Shown here piece after piece: positions 1 through 9,141 of a stretch of DNA of 64,000 nt. The notes beneath the pieces were generated by a model. It did no database searches, was not told where the DNA came from, and saw only the letters and a program-made list of their open reading frames with translations. Source of the DNA: an uncultured Lachnospiraceae bacterium. GTDB lineage: Bacteria > Bacillota > Clostridia > Lachnospirales > Lachnospiraceae. The position numbers and the translations under genes were made by a program. Numbering within the stretch: the first letter of the stretch is position 1; every line of letters starts with the position of its first letter. The stretch spans positions 1 through 64,000 of the forward strand of contig CATLGW010000002.1 in assembly GCA_949948715.1 (NCBI GenBank), written 5' to 3'.

Positions 1-263
1 TTCCGCCCGATAATCATCAATTATCCTTCCCACCCACAAAAAAACACCACCAGGGCTTTCTCCGTAGTGGTGTGATAATGGCAAAAACATCTTCAATTTT
101 ACTGCCCCTCACACACCAATTACAATTCCCCGCCACTCTTACCCCCATATACTACCATAATTTGTCATATTTTGCAACACCACATCTTTTATTACCAAGG
201 AGCAATATCTTTTATGTTCCGGAAACAGTATCCACAGGAGAATATCTTCCAAGGCTTTACCGA

Positions 264-1208
264 TCAGAAAGAACCTTTCCCTCTGCCCTCCCCCACCGCC
301 ATCTTGTTCCTGGGGTGTCTGGTGCGCAGGATTTCCCGCTCCTTCTGCGTGGCCACGTAGGTGTAAATCTGGGTTGTGGTGATGGAGGAATGTCCCAGCA
401 TCTTCTGAATATACCGGATATTCACATCCTCCTCCATCAGATAGGTGGCAAAGGAATGTCGGAACATATGGGGCGTGATGTTCATGTCCGCCTGAATGGC
501 CGCCGCGTATTTGTGAAGCATCCGCCTGGCCGACTGTTCCGACAGAGGCTCCCCGTAGCGGTTCACGAAGAAATATCCGTGGGCCCTGATTTCCCGGGAA
601 AACTGTTTTCTGTAGTCATTCAGCAGGGCCAGCACGTCGCCGTTGACAATCTGCAGATACCGCTCCCTGCCACCCTTGCCCTGTATGCAGAATGTGCCTG
701 TATATGGGTCAAAAAAACGGCTCTGCAGATGGCACAGCTCGGAAATGCGCAGTCCTGTGGCAAAAAGCGTTTCCACCACGGCGATATCCCGCAGAATCCA
801 TTTTCGCTGCAGTTTCGTTCTCTCCCCCGAGGCCGCCTCCCCGTACAGATAGTTGAGTAGCCGCTCTATCACGCTTCTGGGAATGATCTTGGGCAGCACC
901 GTGTCCTCCTTAAATTTGGTCTTCACCTTGTGGAAGGGATCCAGACCAATGATTTCTTCCTCCTCCAGGTAGCGAAACAATGCCCTGACGCTGGCAATTT
1001 TTCGTTTTACCGTCTTCTGCCTGTATCTTTCATGGATATGCTGCAGATAGGCATTGATCTCCTCCTTGCCCATCACATCGTCATAGACCTCCATAAACTC
1101 CATGAACTGGGCCAGGTCCGTTCGGTATGCTTTGATGGTTTTGCCGTCCAGCTCCTTCTGAAATTCGCAATAGTGCAGATACTTTTCCACTTCCTCAGTC
1201 AATACCAT
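264..1208 (-). CDS. Tyrosine recombinase/integrase (XerC/XerD-like)
   Basis: C-terminal HMFRHSFATYLMEEDVNIRYIQKMLGHSSITTTQIYTYV is the R-H-x-x-R...Y recombinase signature; N-terminal SAM-like domain; start chosen after GGAGGAAGGGAA. Confidence 0.9.
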   Translation of the reverse strand: MVLTEEVEKYLHYCEFQKELDGKTIKAYRTDLAQFMEFMEVYDDVMGKEEINAYLQHIHERYRQKTVKRKIASVRALFRYLEEEEIIGLDPFHKVKTKFKEDTVLPKIIPRSVIERLLNYLYGEAASGERTKLQRKWILRDIAVVETLFATGLRISELCHLQSRFFDPYTGTFCIQGKGGRERYLQIVNGDVLALLNDYRKQFSREIRAHGYFFVNRYGEPLSEQSARRMLHKYAAAIQADMNITPHMFRHSFATYLMEEDVNIRYIQKMLGHSSITTTQIYTYVATQKEREILRTRHPRNKMAVGEGRGKGSF

Positions 1209-1327
1209 TTCCCTTCCTCCTCGTATTCTGTAATTTCCTGTCATTTTATGATATCACAGAATAAACAAGCTGTCAGCGCGAGGTCAAAGCCCCGCACCGC
1301 TTTCAGGAAAAAGGAAATGTCGTCTGC

Positions 1328-2005
1328 TCACAGCCTCTCGGCCCACCGGAAGCTTTCCTTTCCCGCGCCAAGCTCGAAATGATATGTTACCAGCCCCATA
1401 TCCGCCCCGGAAAAAATCCCGCTGTCGCAGGAAACAGACACTCTGTCCCTCTCACCCTTGATAAAAAACGCCTGCCTGGCCAGCGCAGTGGGCGCAAGCA
1501 GCGCCGCCTCCACGCCCCTCTGAAACCATTCCGGGGCCGTCCCCGCATAGGCGCTCACCTCCTCCGGCCCCTTGCTCTTGTGGGGAACGCCCTGGGTGGC
1601 TCCGTATCCCACGGCAATCACGCCGATCACTTTTGTCCCGGGCATTTGCTCCGACAGCTTCTTTCGATGGAAGGTGCCTCCCACCCACCAGGTGTTGAGG
1701 CCTAGGGTCTGGGCATAAAGCATGAGATCCGCCCCGCTGTAGCCAAGACGCCGGTCCAAATCCGGCTCGTCCTCTCCGGCCAATATAAAAAAGTTTTTCA
1801 CGCCCTTTGCAAGAAACAGCCTTATCAACCCGTTAAAAGCGCCCGTATCGTCCGTCATAAGGCGAATGGCCAGACAATGTCTCTCGTTGTGCTCCTCTGC
1901 CCGTCTGCGAAGCTTCTCCGCAAGCTCCGGGGGCAGAGGCTGATCCGTGTACCGTCTCACCGTATGTCGTCTTTCCATGGCCTCTGTCATTGTCATATCA
2001 CTCAT
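1328..2005 (-). CDS. Nitroreductase family protein
   Basis: ERRHTVRRYTDQPLPPE N-terminus and LGLNTWWVGG motif typical of nitroreductases. Confidence 0.8.
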   Translation of the reverse strand: MSDMTMTEAMERRHTVRRYTDQPLPPELAEKLRRRAEEHNERHCLAIRLMTDDTGAFNGLIRLFLAKGVKNFFILAGEDEPDLDRRLGYSGADLMLYAQTLGLNTWWVGGTFHRKKLSEQMPGTKVIGVIAVGYGATQGVPHKSKGPEEVSAYAGTAPEWFQRGVEAALLAPTALARQAFFIKGERDRVSVSCDSGIFSGADMGLVTYHFELGAGKESFRWAERL

Positions 2006-2157
2006 TGCATTTTGCCTCCCATGCTATGTCCCGCCTGCGCTTACCCTGCTCAAACGTCCTCGCACTCCCGGTGCCCTATGGCCGAACTGTTGCGCTCAAA
2101 CCACCCCAAAGCCTTTTCCAAACCGCTCGTTTTCCCGAGAATACCAAAGACCGGGAC

Positions 2158-2664
2158 TCAGGATTTTATCAATTCCATTTCAATGCAATCCCATGTCTCG
2201 CCCATGCACTGATAGCTTTCTCTTTTCTGCCGTTTGACCTCCTTAAAACCGCAGGCTCTGTAGCACCCGATGGCGGCCGGATTGTTTTCAAATACGCCCA
2301 AGGTAACCTTGCTTACCCCCACAAACGCGAAAGCATACCGCACCGCCAGGGCTACCATCTCCCTGCCCAATCCCCTGCCCCGCCTTTCATCGTCAATTAT
2401 CACGAACCCCAATCTGATCTCATCCTGATTGGCCTTTGGAAACCGCATGGTGAAGTGTCCTGCGATCCCCGATTCGTCAAAGGCCGTCATCCCCCAGATG
2501 CGGTCGTTATGGCTGTCCCTGCGGTAGTATTGATTCATATCCTCCGAAGTGACGGGATACGTTTCATAGCGGTCGGCACACCACTGTCGGAATGCAAATT
2601 CACTTTTGATCCAATTGACAATAACCCTTGCGTCGCAGTCTTTATAGGGCCTGAGTCTTAACAT
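2158..2664 (-). CDS. GNAT family N-acetyltransferase
   Basis: RLGFVIIDDERRGRGLGREMVALAVRYAF...GVFENNPAAIGCYRACGF acetyl-CoA binding motif. Confidence 0.88.
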   Translation of the reverse strand: MLRLRPYKDCDARVIVNWIKSEFAFRQWCADRYETYPVTSEDMNQYYRRDSHNDRIWGMTAFDESGIAGHFTMRFPKANQDEIRLGFVIIDDERRGRGLGREMVALAVRYAFAFVGVSKVTLGVFENNPAAIGCYRACGFKEVKRQKRESYQCMGETWDCIEMELIKS

Positions 2665-2899
2665 ATAATTTTTCCTCCCCAAGGCGTCTGATTCGTTGTG
2701 GTGAAATCATTATACCCGACCAAATCACCATTGTCTATCCCGCCGCCGCGTTTCACGCGGCAGAAAGAAACCCAAAACTTGAATTTCATGTTATAATAGA
2801 TCTTACCACAGCGCCGTCTCCACAGAAAGGTTCTGTAAACAAAAAAACGATACCCCTACCGGTTATAGGTATGGCAAAAAAGAAAGGTATGATACAGAA

Positions 2900-3748
2900 A
2901 TGGACAACGCTCAAAACACATTGATTTTCCGCGATACGGAAAAACTCTGCAGGAATAACGGCATTTTACTGCAGGCTACAAAACAGGCCGTTGCCGAACA
3001 AAGGGCCATCCTGGAGACAGACCCCTTGGCGGATATAGTATATGGCAGATATAAAGAAAACTCGGACATTGTCGTCTCCCAAAAAAGAACCCTTGAAGCG
3101 GCGCAAAAGTACAAGGGGCAGAAAACCGTCGTACACAATTTTGCCTCGGCGACCAATCCGGGGGGCGGAGTAGAACACGGCGCAAATGCCCAGGAGGAAT
3201 GCCTGTGCCGCTGTTCCAATCTGTATTTCTGTTTAAATATTCCGGATATGTGGGCGTCTTTTTATCATCCTCACCGCAATGAACAGAACCCCCTTCACAA
3301 TGACGATATCATCTATACGCCGGGCGTAACGGTATTTAAGACGGACACGGCCGCGCCGGAGCTTATGGACGAAAATGACTGGTATCCTGTGGACGTAATC
3401 ACCTGCGCAGCCCCCAATCTGAGAAAACACCCCGGCAACAGATATAACACCGGAGACGGCGATAAAAGATGTATGATACAGGACAGCGATCTGTCAGCGC
3501 TCCACGAAAAAAGACTCAAAAGAATTTTGGATGTGGCCGTGTTGCACCATGCCGAGACCGTTATCCTGGGCGCTTTCGGATGCGGAGCATTCTTCAATCC
3601 CCCGGAGGCGGTTGCTCACGCTGCCAAAACCGTGATAGGAAACTACTTAAAGGCATTCAGAACCATTGAATTTGCCGTCTATTGCCCTCCGGGGGATAAA
3701 AAAAATTACCTGATTTTCGACGAGACATTCAGATCATTGACGAAATAG
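2900..3748 (+). CDS. TIGR02452 family protein (microbial PARG-like)
   Basis: VHNFASATNPGGGVEHGANAQEECLCRCSNLY and ILGAFGCGAFFNPP match the macrodomain/PARG-like family. Confidence 0.88.
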   Translation: MDNAQNTLIFRDTEKLCRNNGILLQATKQAVAEQRAILETDPLADIVYGRYKENSDIVVSQKRTLEAAQKYKGQKTVVHNFASATNPGGGVEHGANAQEECLCRCSNLYFCLNIPDMWASFYHPHRNEQNPLHNDDIIYTPGVTVFKTDTAAPELMDENDWYPVDVITCAAPNLRKHPGNRYNTGDGDKRCMIQDSDLSALHEKRLKRILDVAVLHHAETVILGAFGCGAFFNPPEAVAHAAKTVIGNYLKAFRTIEFAVYCPPGDKKNYLIFDETFRSLTK

Positions 3749-3798
3749 GCTCCGTCCCAGGGATGCCCAATCATAAAACTCAGAAGGAGCGGAAAAAG

Positions 3799-4377
3799 AT
3801 GAAACCGATACACCTGTCAGCCCTGGCCGTAATGGCTGTATTCTATCTCGCATACTTTACAAAAATGATTTTGCAGCGCCGTAAGGGGATCCGGACCGAC
3901 CAGATCGGCAAAGGCAGCAAACCCAAAAGGGTGCTTGTGACTGAAATACTGATGAAAATCGCCACCTACGCTATCGTTGCTGCAGAGATTGTCAGTATTA
4001 TATGCGACCTCCGCGCCTGGAAATCCCCCCTGGCCTGGGCGGGAATCGGCATTGCGGCCCTCGGCGTCCTGGTCTTTATAGCAGCCATGGCGACGATGCG
4101 GGACAGTTGGAGAGCGGGCATACCCGAAAGGGACCGGACCGTGCTTGTGACAACGGGAATATACCGCATCAGCCGCAATCCCGCTTTCCTGGGCTTCGAT
4201 CTGATGTACCTCGGCCTGCTCCTTGCGTTTTTCAATCCCCTGCACCTGCTGTTTGCGCTTTTTGCGGCGGTCCTGCTCCATCTGCAGATTCTGCAGGAGG
4301 AAAAGTTTTTGACAGACGCTTTCGGGGAAGCGTACGCCCAGTACAGAAGGCATACGGGGAGATATTTTATCTTGTGA
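3799..4377 (+). CDS. Isoprenylcysteine carboxyl methyltransferase-like membrane protein
   Basis: VTTGIYRISRNPAFLGFDLMYLGLLLAF...EEKFLTDAFGEAYAQYRRHTGRYF typical of ICMT/PEMT-like proteins. Confidence 0.8.
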   Translation: MKPIHLSALAVMAVFYLAYFTKMILQRRKGIRTDQIGKGSKPKRVLVTEILMKIATYAIVAAEIVSIICDLRAWKSPLAWAGIGIAALGVLVFIAAMATMRDSWRAGIPERDRTVLVTTGIYRISRNPAFLGFDLMYLGLLLAFFNPLHLLFALFAAVLLHLQILQEEKFLTDAFGEAYAQYRRHTGRYFIL

Positions 4378-4486
4378 GACAAAATGCTTTCTGCGGCGTC
4401 ACCAGAGAAACGGCGCTGAAAAAATTTTATTTTTTCCGTCACACAGCCGGTAAAAGCTTGTCTAATAAAACAGGAGGTAAAAATTT

Positions 4487-5338
4487 ATGGACCAGAAAAA
4501 GAATGAAGAATTACAGGCCCTGGTGGAAAAGGCCACCGCGGGAGAGAAAGAAGCTCTCGAAACCCTGGTAAAAGGCGTGCAGGACATTGTATTCAATATG
4601 TCCCTGCGGATGCTGGGCACCTTCGCAGATGCGGAGGACGCCACCCAGGACATCCTGTTGAAAATGATTACGCATTTGTCCTCCTTCAGAGGCGACAGCT
4701 CCTTTACCACATGGGTTTTCAGCATTGCGGCCAATCATCTGAAAAACTACAAGAAGCATATGTTTGCCCGCCACGCTCCCAGCTTTGAGTATTACGGAGC
4801 CGACATTGTAAACGGAAAAATTGAGGATGTGCCTGATTTAACCCAGAATGTGGAAAAGGATATATTGGCGGAAGAGCTGAAAATGTCCTGCACCAATGTG
4901 ATGCTGCAATGTCTTGACACGGAGAGCAGATGCATTTTCATACTGGGTGCCATGTTTAAGATTGACAGCCGCATTGCGGGGGACATCCTGGAAATGACGC
5001 CGGAAGCGTATCGACAACGGCTTTCCCGAGTCCGCAGAAAAATGGCCGACTTCCTGCAGCAGTATTGCGGAGAATACGGCGGCGGAACCTGTAAATGTAA
5101 GGACAGAGTGAATTATGCCATCCAAAACCACAGGATAAATCCCTTGCACTTGGAGTATACGGCAGCCGGGGAAATCCCCTGGGAGACCATGCTTACTGTG
5201 AAAAATGCCATGGAGGAAATCGACGATATATCACAGGATTTTTCCTTCTGCAAGCCCTACCGGTCTCCCGAACGCACCAAGCGACTGATACAGGAATTTT
5301 TAGATTCCACCCAGCTTTCCATTGTCCGGAATTCATAG
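4487..5338 (+). CDS. RNA polymerase sigma factor (ECF-like) with C-terminal Cys-containing extension
   Basis: Sigma-70 region 2 (MSLRMLGTFADAEDATQDILLKMITHLSSFRGDSSFTTWVFSIAANHLKNY) and region 4; AGGAGG RBS. Confidence 0.85.
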   Translation: MDQKKNEELQALVEKATAGEKEALETLVKGVQDIVFNMSLRMLGTFADAEDATQDILLKMITHLSSFRGDSSFTTWVFSIAANHLKNYKKHMFARHAPSFEYYGADIVNGKIEDVPDLTQNVEKDILAEELKMSCTNVMLQCLDTESRCIFILGAMFKIDSRIAGDILEMTPEAYRQRLSRVRRKMADFLQQYCGEYGGGTCKCKDRVNYAIQNHRINPLHLEYTAAGEIPWETMLTVKNAMEEIDDISQDFSFCKPYRSPERTKRLIQEFLDSTQLSIVRNS

Positions 5339-5343
5339 AGGAG

Positions 5344-6036
5344 ATGACAGATATGAACACACAGTTAATGATTGAATATCTATCGGAATTAAGTGCAAAC
5401 AACAACAGGGAATGGTATCACGCCAACAAGGAGGCCTACCAGAGAGCAAACGCTGAATTTGAAGATTTTCTGAGGGCATTGATATTGGAAATCGGAAAAT
5501 TTGACAGCAGTATTTTACATAACAATCCCAAGGACCTTACGTTCAAGCTCGTAAGGGATACGCGCTTTAGCCATGACAAGTCGCCGTACAAGCCCGCGTT
5601 CCGCGCCCACATTTCCTCTAAAGGGAAGCTGCCCGTTCCCGTAGGATATTATCTGTTAATACAGCCCGGCGATCAGTCCTTTTTAGGCGGAGGCCTGTTC
5701 GCGGATATGTTTAAGGACGCAACGACTATGATACGGGATTATATTTCCCAAAACGGCGGGGAATGGGAAAAAATAATTCATGCGCCCGAGTTTGAAAAAT
5801 ATTTTACCGTACAGGGAACGGCGTTAAAAAATGTTCCCGCCGGATATGAGAAGGAACACCCTCAGGCGGAATATCTGAAATACAAGAGCTGGTATCTGGA
5901 ATATCCCATAAAGGATGAAGAATTAAGCGACGGGGAAGCGTTTCTCGCAAAGGCGGCGGATCGCTTCCGAATCATGAAGCCCTTTAACGACTACCTGAAC
6001 CGGGCCCTTACGGGCTTTCAGATGCCGTCCAGGTGA
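5344..6036 (+). CDS. DUF2461 domain-containing protein
   Basis: LSANNNREWYHANKEAY...RDTRFSHDKSPYKPAFRAHIS...QPGDQSFLGGGLF. Confidence 0.85.
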   Translation: MTDMNTQLMIEYLSELSANNNREWYHANKEAYQRANAEFEDFLRALILEIGKFDSSILHNNPKDLTFKLVRDTRFSHDKSPYKPAFRAHISSKGKLPVPVGYYLLIQPGDQSFLGGGLFADMFKDATTMIRDYISQNGGEWEKIIHAPEFEKYFTVQGTALKNVPAGYEKEHPQAEYLKYKSWYLEYPIKDEELSDGEAFLAKAADRFRIMKPFNDYLNRALTGFQMPSR

Positions 6037-6098
6037 GAAAATGTACAATTTGCAAAAGAATGACAAAAGGGCATTTCCCGGAAAAAGTCCGCCGGTTT

Positions 6099-7155
6099 TC
6101 ACGAACTTGCAGACAAGTCCATAAACCCGGCCCGTTTCCCGCGGACAAACCTGGCCCAGAAGACGGCCGCCCGGACGCCCCAGTCGGCGAACATCCCGAT
6201 CCATACTCCCGCCAGTCCCAGGCCAAACACCCTTACCAGGCAGACCCCAAGGGCCACCCGCAGACACCACATGGTGGTGACGGAAACGAGCATGGGAAAC
6301 TTCACGTCCCCCGCCGCCCTCAGCCCGTAGGGTATGCCAAAGGCTCCCACCCACAAAAGGGGTTTTACCACCGTCATCAGCCCGATGCCCACGCCGTTGC
6401 TGAAAATGCCGTTGACCGTCTCCAAGGTGTCCGTCATCGCCTGGGCCGAAATGGCCACCGTGCCCAAGGTCGACACCGTTGACGCAATCGCCAGCTTTCC
6501 AAACTGAAACATACCGTTCTCAATCCCCGCCGGAACTCCTATGGCCAGTATCTTAAAAATAAGGTTCATATCGGGACGAATTTTAAAATAATCCCTTACG
6601 ACAATGGTCTGCCCGGGCATTCTCAGCCGGTACAATATCACCGCCATGCAAAAGAACCTTGCCAAAAGCGTGGCAAGGGCAGCTCCTGCTGCCCCCCACT
6701 GAAAGCCGTAGATAAACAATGCGTTTCCCCCAATATTTAATACATTGGAGAGAACGGAGACCTTCGTGGGAAGCTTGGAATTGCCCGAAGCCCTGTAAAA
6801 CGCGGCGCCCGCGCCGGAAAGCGCCAGAAAAGGATAGGACAGGGCCGTGATCTTAAAATACACCGCCGCGTTTTCCATGACGGGGGCCTCCACCGCCGAT
6901 ATACTGCGAGCAGACAATGGCAGCTCCGGAGGCCAAGGCCGAAAATACCTGTATCACCAGATTATCGATGGAGTTCACCAGGGACACTGCCGATATCGCC
7001 TCACTTCCCACGGTGGAAACCATCATGGTGTCCGCCATTCCCATCAGAGAGTTTAGAAGCTGCTCCACAACGATAGGCAACAGCAGCCCATACAATGCCC
7101 TGTTGTCAAATAAAAGATTGTCCTGGTCTATTTTCGTTTTATCGTATAATTTCAT
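6099..7155 (-). pseudogene. MATE family efflux transporter, internal deletion plus frameshift
   Basis: N-terminal MATE segment in one frame (ends ...SGAAIVCSQYIGG) and C-terminal segment in another (starts around AAVYFKITALSYPFLALSGAGAAFYRASGNS); the segment normally between them is absent. Confidence 0.82.
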
Positions 7156-7750
7156 GCTCTTCAGCTCCAAGGACGAACCCTTCCCCCCGGTAGACACGCA
7201 CGGGATTTCCCCTGACAATCCTGTTATGCTCTCTCCAGGCGGCGTTTTCCAGTCGCTGCCTCTCCTCCCTCTGCAGACCCTCCCGCTTTTCCCGAAGCAT
7301 CTCCATGGCTCTTCTCTTATTCTGAAATTGGCTTCGCTCCTGGGTGGACTGGGCGGAGAGGCCCGTGGGGATGTGAATAATGCGCACCCCCGTCTCCACC
7401 TTGTTTACATTCTGGCCCCCCTTGCCCCCGCAGTGGAATTTCTCTATGCGGTACTCATTCTCCGTCGAAATCTCCTTCTGCTCGGGGATGACGCTCACGT
7501 CCACGTACCAGTTCTTTCTCCTGTGATTCCTGCGGAAGGGGCTCTTGCAAATCCACAGCACAGTCCCCTCCAGAAAGCTTAAGTCCCGAGCCGTGCGGAA
7601 GCGGACGGAGTCCAGGCATCCCCTCCTTCGCCCCTCCGTTTGGGACAGCACCTCCAGATCCCCGAATTCCTCCTTTAAGGCGTGATAAAGCTTTGCCACC
7701 GCAAGCTGACATTCCTCCGGTCCCTGCCCCGCGCTGATCTGTATTGTCAT
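7139..7750 (-). CDS. prfH: Peptide chain release factor H-like protein (PrfH)
   Basis: EKFHCGGKGGQNVNKVETGVRIIHIPTGL GGQ motif, short (203 aa), overlaps rtcB stop (ATGA). Confidence 0.92.
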   Translation of the reverse strand: MTIQISAGQGPEECQLAVAKLYHALKEEFGDLEVLSQTEGRRRGCLDSVRFRTARDLSFLEGTVLWICKSPFRRNHRRKNWYVDVSVIPEQKEISTENEYRIEKFHCGGKGGQNVNKVETGVRIIHIPTGLSAQSTQERSQFQNKRRAMEMLREKREGLQREERQRLENAAWREHNRIVRGNPVRVYRGEGFVLGAEEHEIIR

Positions 7751-8859
7751 ACCTGCTGCCTCCCCGCCTTATAATTATAGACAGGCCTCAAAACCTCGGT
7801 TAACTCCACGGTTTCTCCGATCCGCTCCGTGATCTCCTCCAGGGAGCGGTAGGCGAAGGGAGCTTCGTCCAGCGTTCCCGCCCCCACGCAGCTTGCGTAG
7901 ATTCCCTTCATCTCCCGCTTAAATTCCGAAACCGTGTGCCGGTTCTTTACCTCTCCTCTGGCATACCTTCTGCCGGAACCGTGGGGAGCCGACTCATTCC
8001 ACTCCGTGAAACCCTTTCCGACGCCCAAAATGACCCCGTCCCTCATATTGACGGGGATAATCACTCTCTCGCCCGCTTTGGCGGATATGGAACCCTTGCG
8101 GAGCATACCGCCCTCATCCAGGTAATTGTGAGACACGGAGAAAACCTCCTCCGCCTTCCATTTCATCCCCTTCAGAATCTCCCTGACGATAATCTCTCTG
8201 TTCCTCTCCGCATAGCGCTGGATGATCCCCACGTCCTCCCGGTAAGCCTCCCCCTCTCTGCCCTCCAGGTAACTCATGTAATAGGGAATCTCCCTGCCCT
8301 GTTCCTTCAAAAGGCCGCTCGCCAGCCGCGTATAGTATTCCGCCACCTCCTCCCCCAGGTGTCTGCTCCCCGTGTGCGCCACCAGATACAGACGGCCGTC
8401 TTTGTCCCGGTCCAGCTCTATAAAATGATTTCCTCCCCCCAGAGTGCCCAGGCTCCTGGCCGCTCTCTCCTGATCGATCTTCCTGCCGCAATGAAGCTCC
8501 TCATAGGAAAAATCCCCGGCCATGGGGTGAGGCTCTCTTCGTATGGCAGGACCGGACGGCACGTTTTCGCGGATGATTCTGTCCAGCTTTTGAAACTCCG
8601 CATGATCCTGGTTCAATTTGACGCAGATCATGCCGCAGCCGATATCCACCCCCAGGAGTTGGGGAATCACCCTGTCCGTCACCGTCATGGTCAGTCCCAC
8701 AGGTCCCACCTTGCCGGGGTGGATATCCGGCATCAGACGAATCCGGCTTCCCCGGGCCGCCTCGTTGTCGCAGATCATCTTTACCTGGGCCTCCGCGTAG
8801 GCCTCCACATCGTCCGTAAATATTTTCGCTTCGGCATAAATACCCTTCACTGTTTTCAT
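7747..8859 (-). CDS. rtcB: RtcB family RNA ligase (PrfH-associated)
   Basis: LLGVDIGCGM, LGTLGGGNHFIEL, HTGSRHLG and SVSHNYLDEGG motifs; start set at MKTVKGIYAEAKIF. Confidence 0.93.
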   Translation of the reverse strand: MKTVKGIYAEAKIFTDDVEAYAEAQVKMICDNEAARGSRIRLMPDIHPGKVGPVGLTMTVTDRVIPQLLGVDIGCGMICVKLNQDHAEFQKLDRIIRENVPSGPAIRREPHPMAGDFSYEELHCGRKIDQERAARSLGTLGGGNHFIELDRDKDGRLYLVAHTGSRHLGEEVAEYYTRLASGLLKEQGREIPYYMSYLEGREGEAYREDVGIIQRYAERNREIIVREILKGMKWKAEEVFSVSHNYLDEGGMLRKGSISAKAGERVIIPVNMRDGVILGVGKGFTEWNESAPHGSGRRYARGEVKNRHTVSEFKREMKGIYASCVGAGTLDEAPFAYRSLEEITERIGETVELTEVLRPVYNYKAGRQQV

Positions 8860-8885
8860 AAACTCTCTTCTCCCTGAAAATGGGT

Positions 8886-8933
8886 ACAAAAAAAGCGCCT
8901 CAAAGGCGCCCGCGCCAAAGATAGACGGCGCTA
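8886..8933 (-). terminator. Attenuator-like intrinsic terminator with competing GC-rich stems
   Basis: GCGCCTTTGAGGCGC hairpin followed by 7 Ts; two further GCGCC/GGCGC segments directly 5' of it, beginning at the leader stop codon. Confidence 0.65.
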
Positions 8934-9011
8934 TCTGCAATCCCCGAGGACTGCCGTACCCTTGAATGTCTGCTTCCCTATTCCGTTATAAACCGCTCTG
9001 TATTCACACAT
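8931..9011 (-). CDS. Putative 26-aa leader peptide of the rtcB-prfH operon (MCEYRAVYNGIGKQTFKGTAVLGDCR)
   Basis: ATG preceded by AAAGGAGGG with 6-nt spacing; lies between a sigma70-like promoter and a terminator-like hairpin upstream of rtcB. Confidence 0.6.
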   Translation of the reverse strand: MCEYRAVYNGIGKQTFKGTAVLGDCR

Positions 9012-9052
9012 GGCAAGCCCTCCTTTCACTGAGAATTTTTATCGACGGAATT

Positions 9053-9081
9053 ATCATATCACAGCGGTTTCGAATTTGCAA
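9053..9081 (-). promoter_or_regulatory. Sigma70-type promoter for leader ORF/rtcB-prfH
   Basis: TTGCAA - 17 nt - TATGAT on the minus strand. Confidence 0.65.
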
Positions 9082-9141
9082 GAGCCATATGTATCGTACA
9101 GGACATTCGTTGCCTGTAAAAGTTTCGCCCCACCGTGACGT

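Noticed and set aside
2745-2761. GCCGCG-TTTCA-CGCGGC small hairpin
   Set aside because: Short, no T-tract, not positioned as an obvious terminator or leader.
7936-8877. 313-aa plus-strand ORF opposite rtcB
   Set aside because: Antisense to conserved RtcB motifs.
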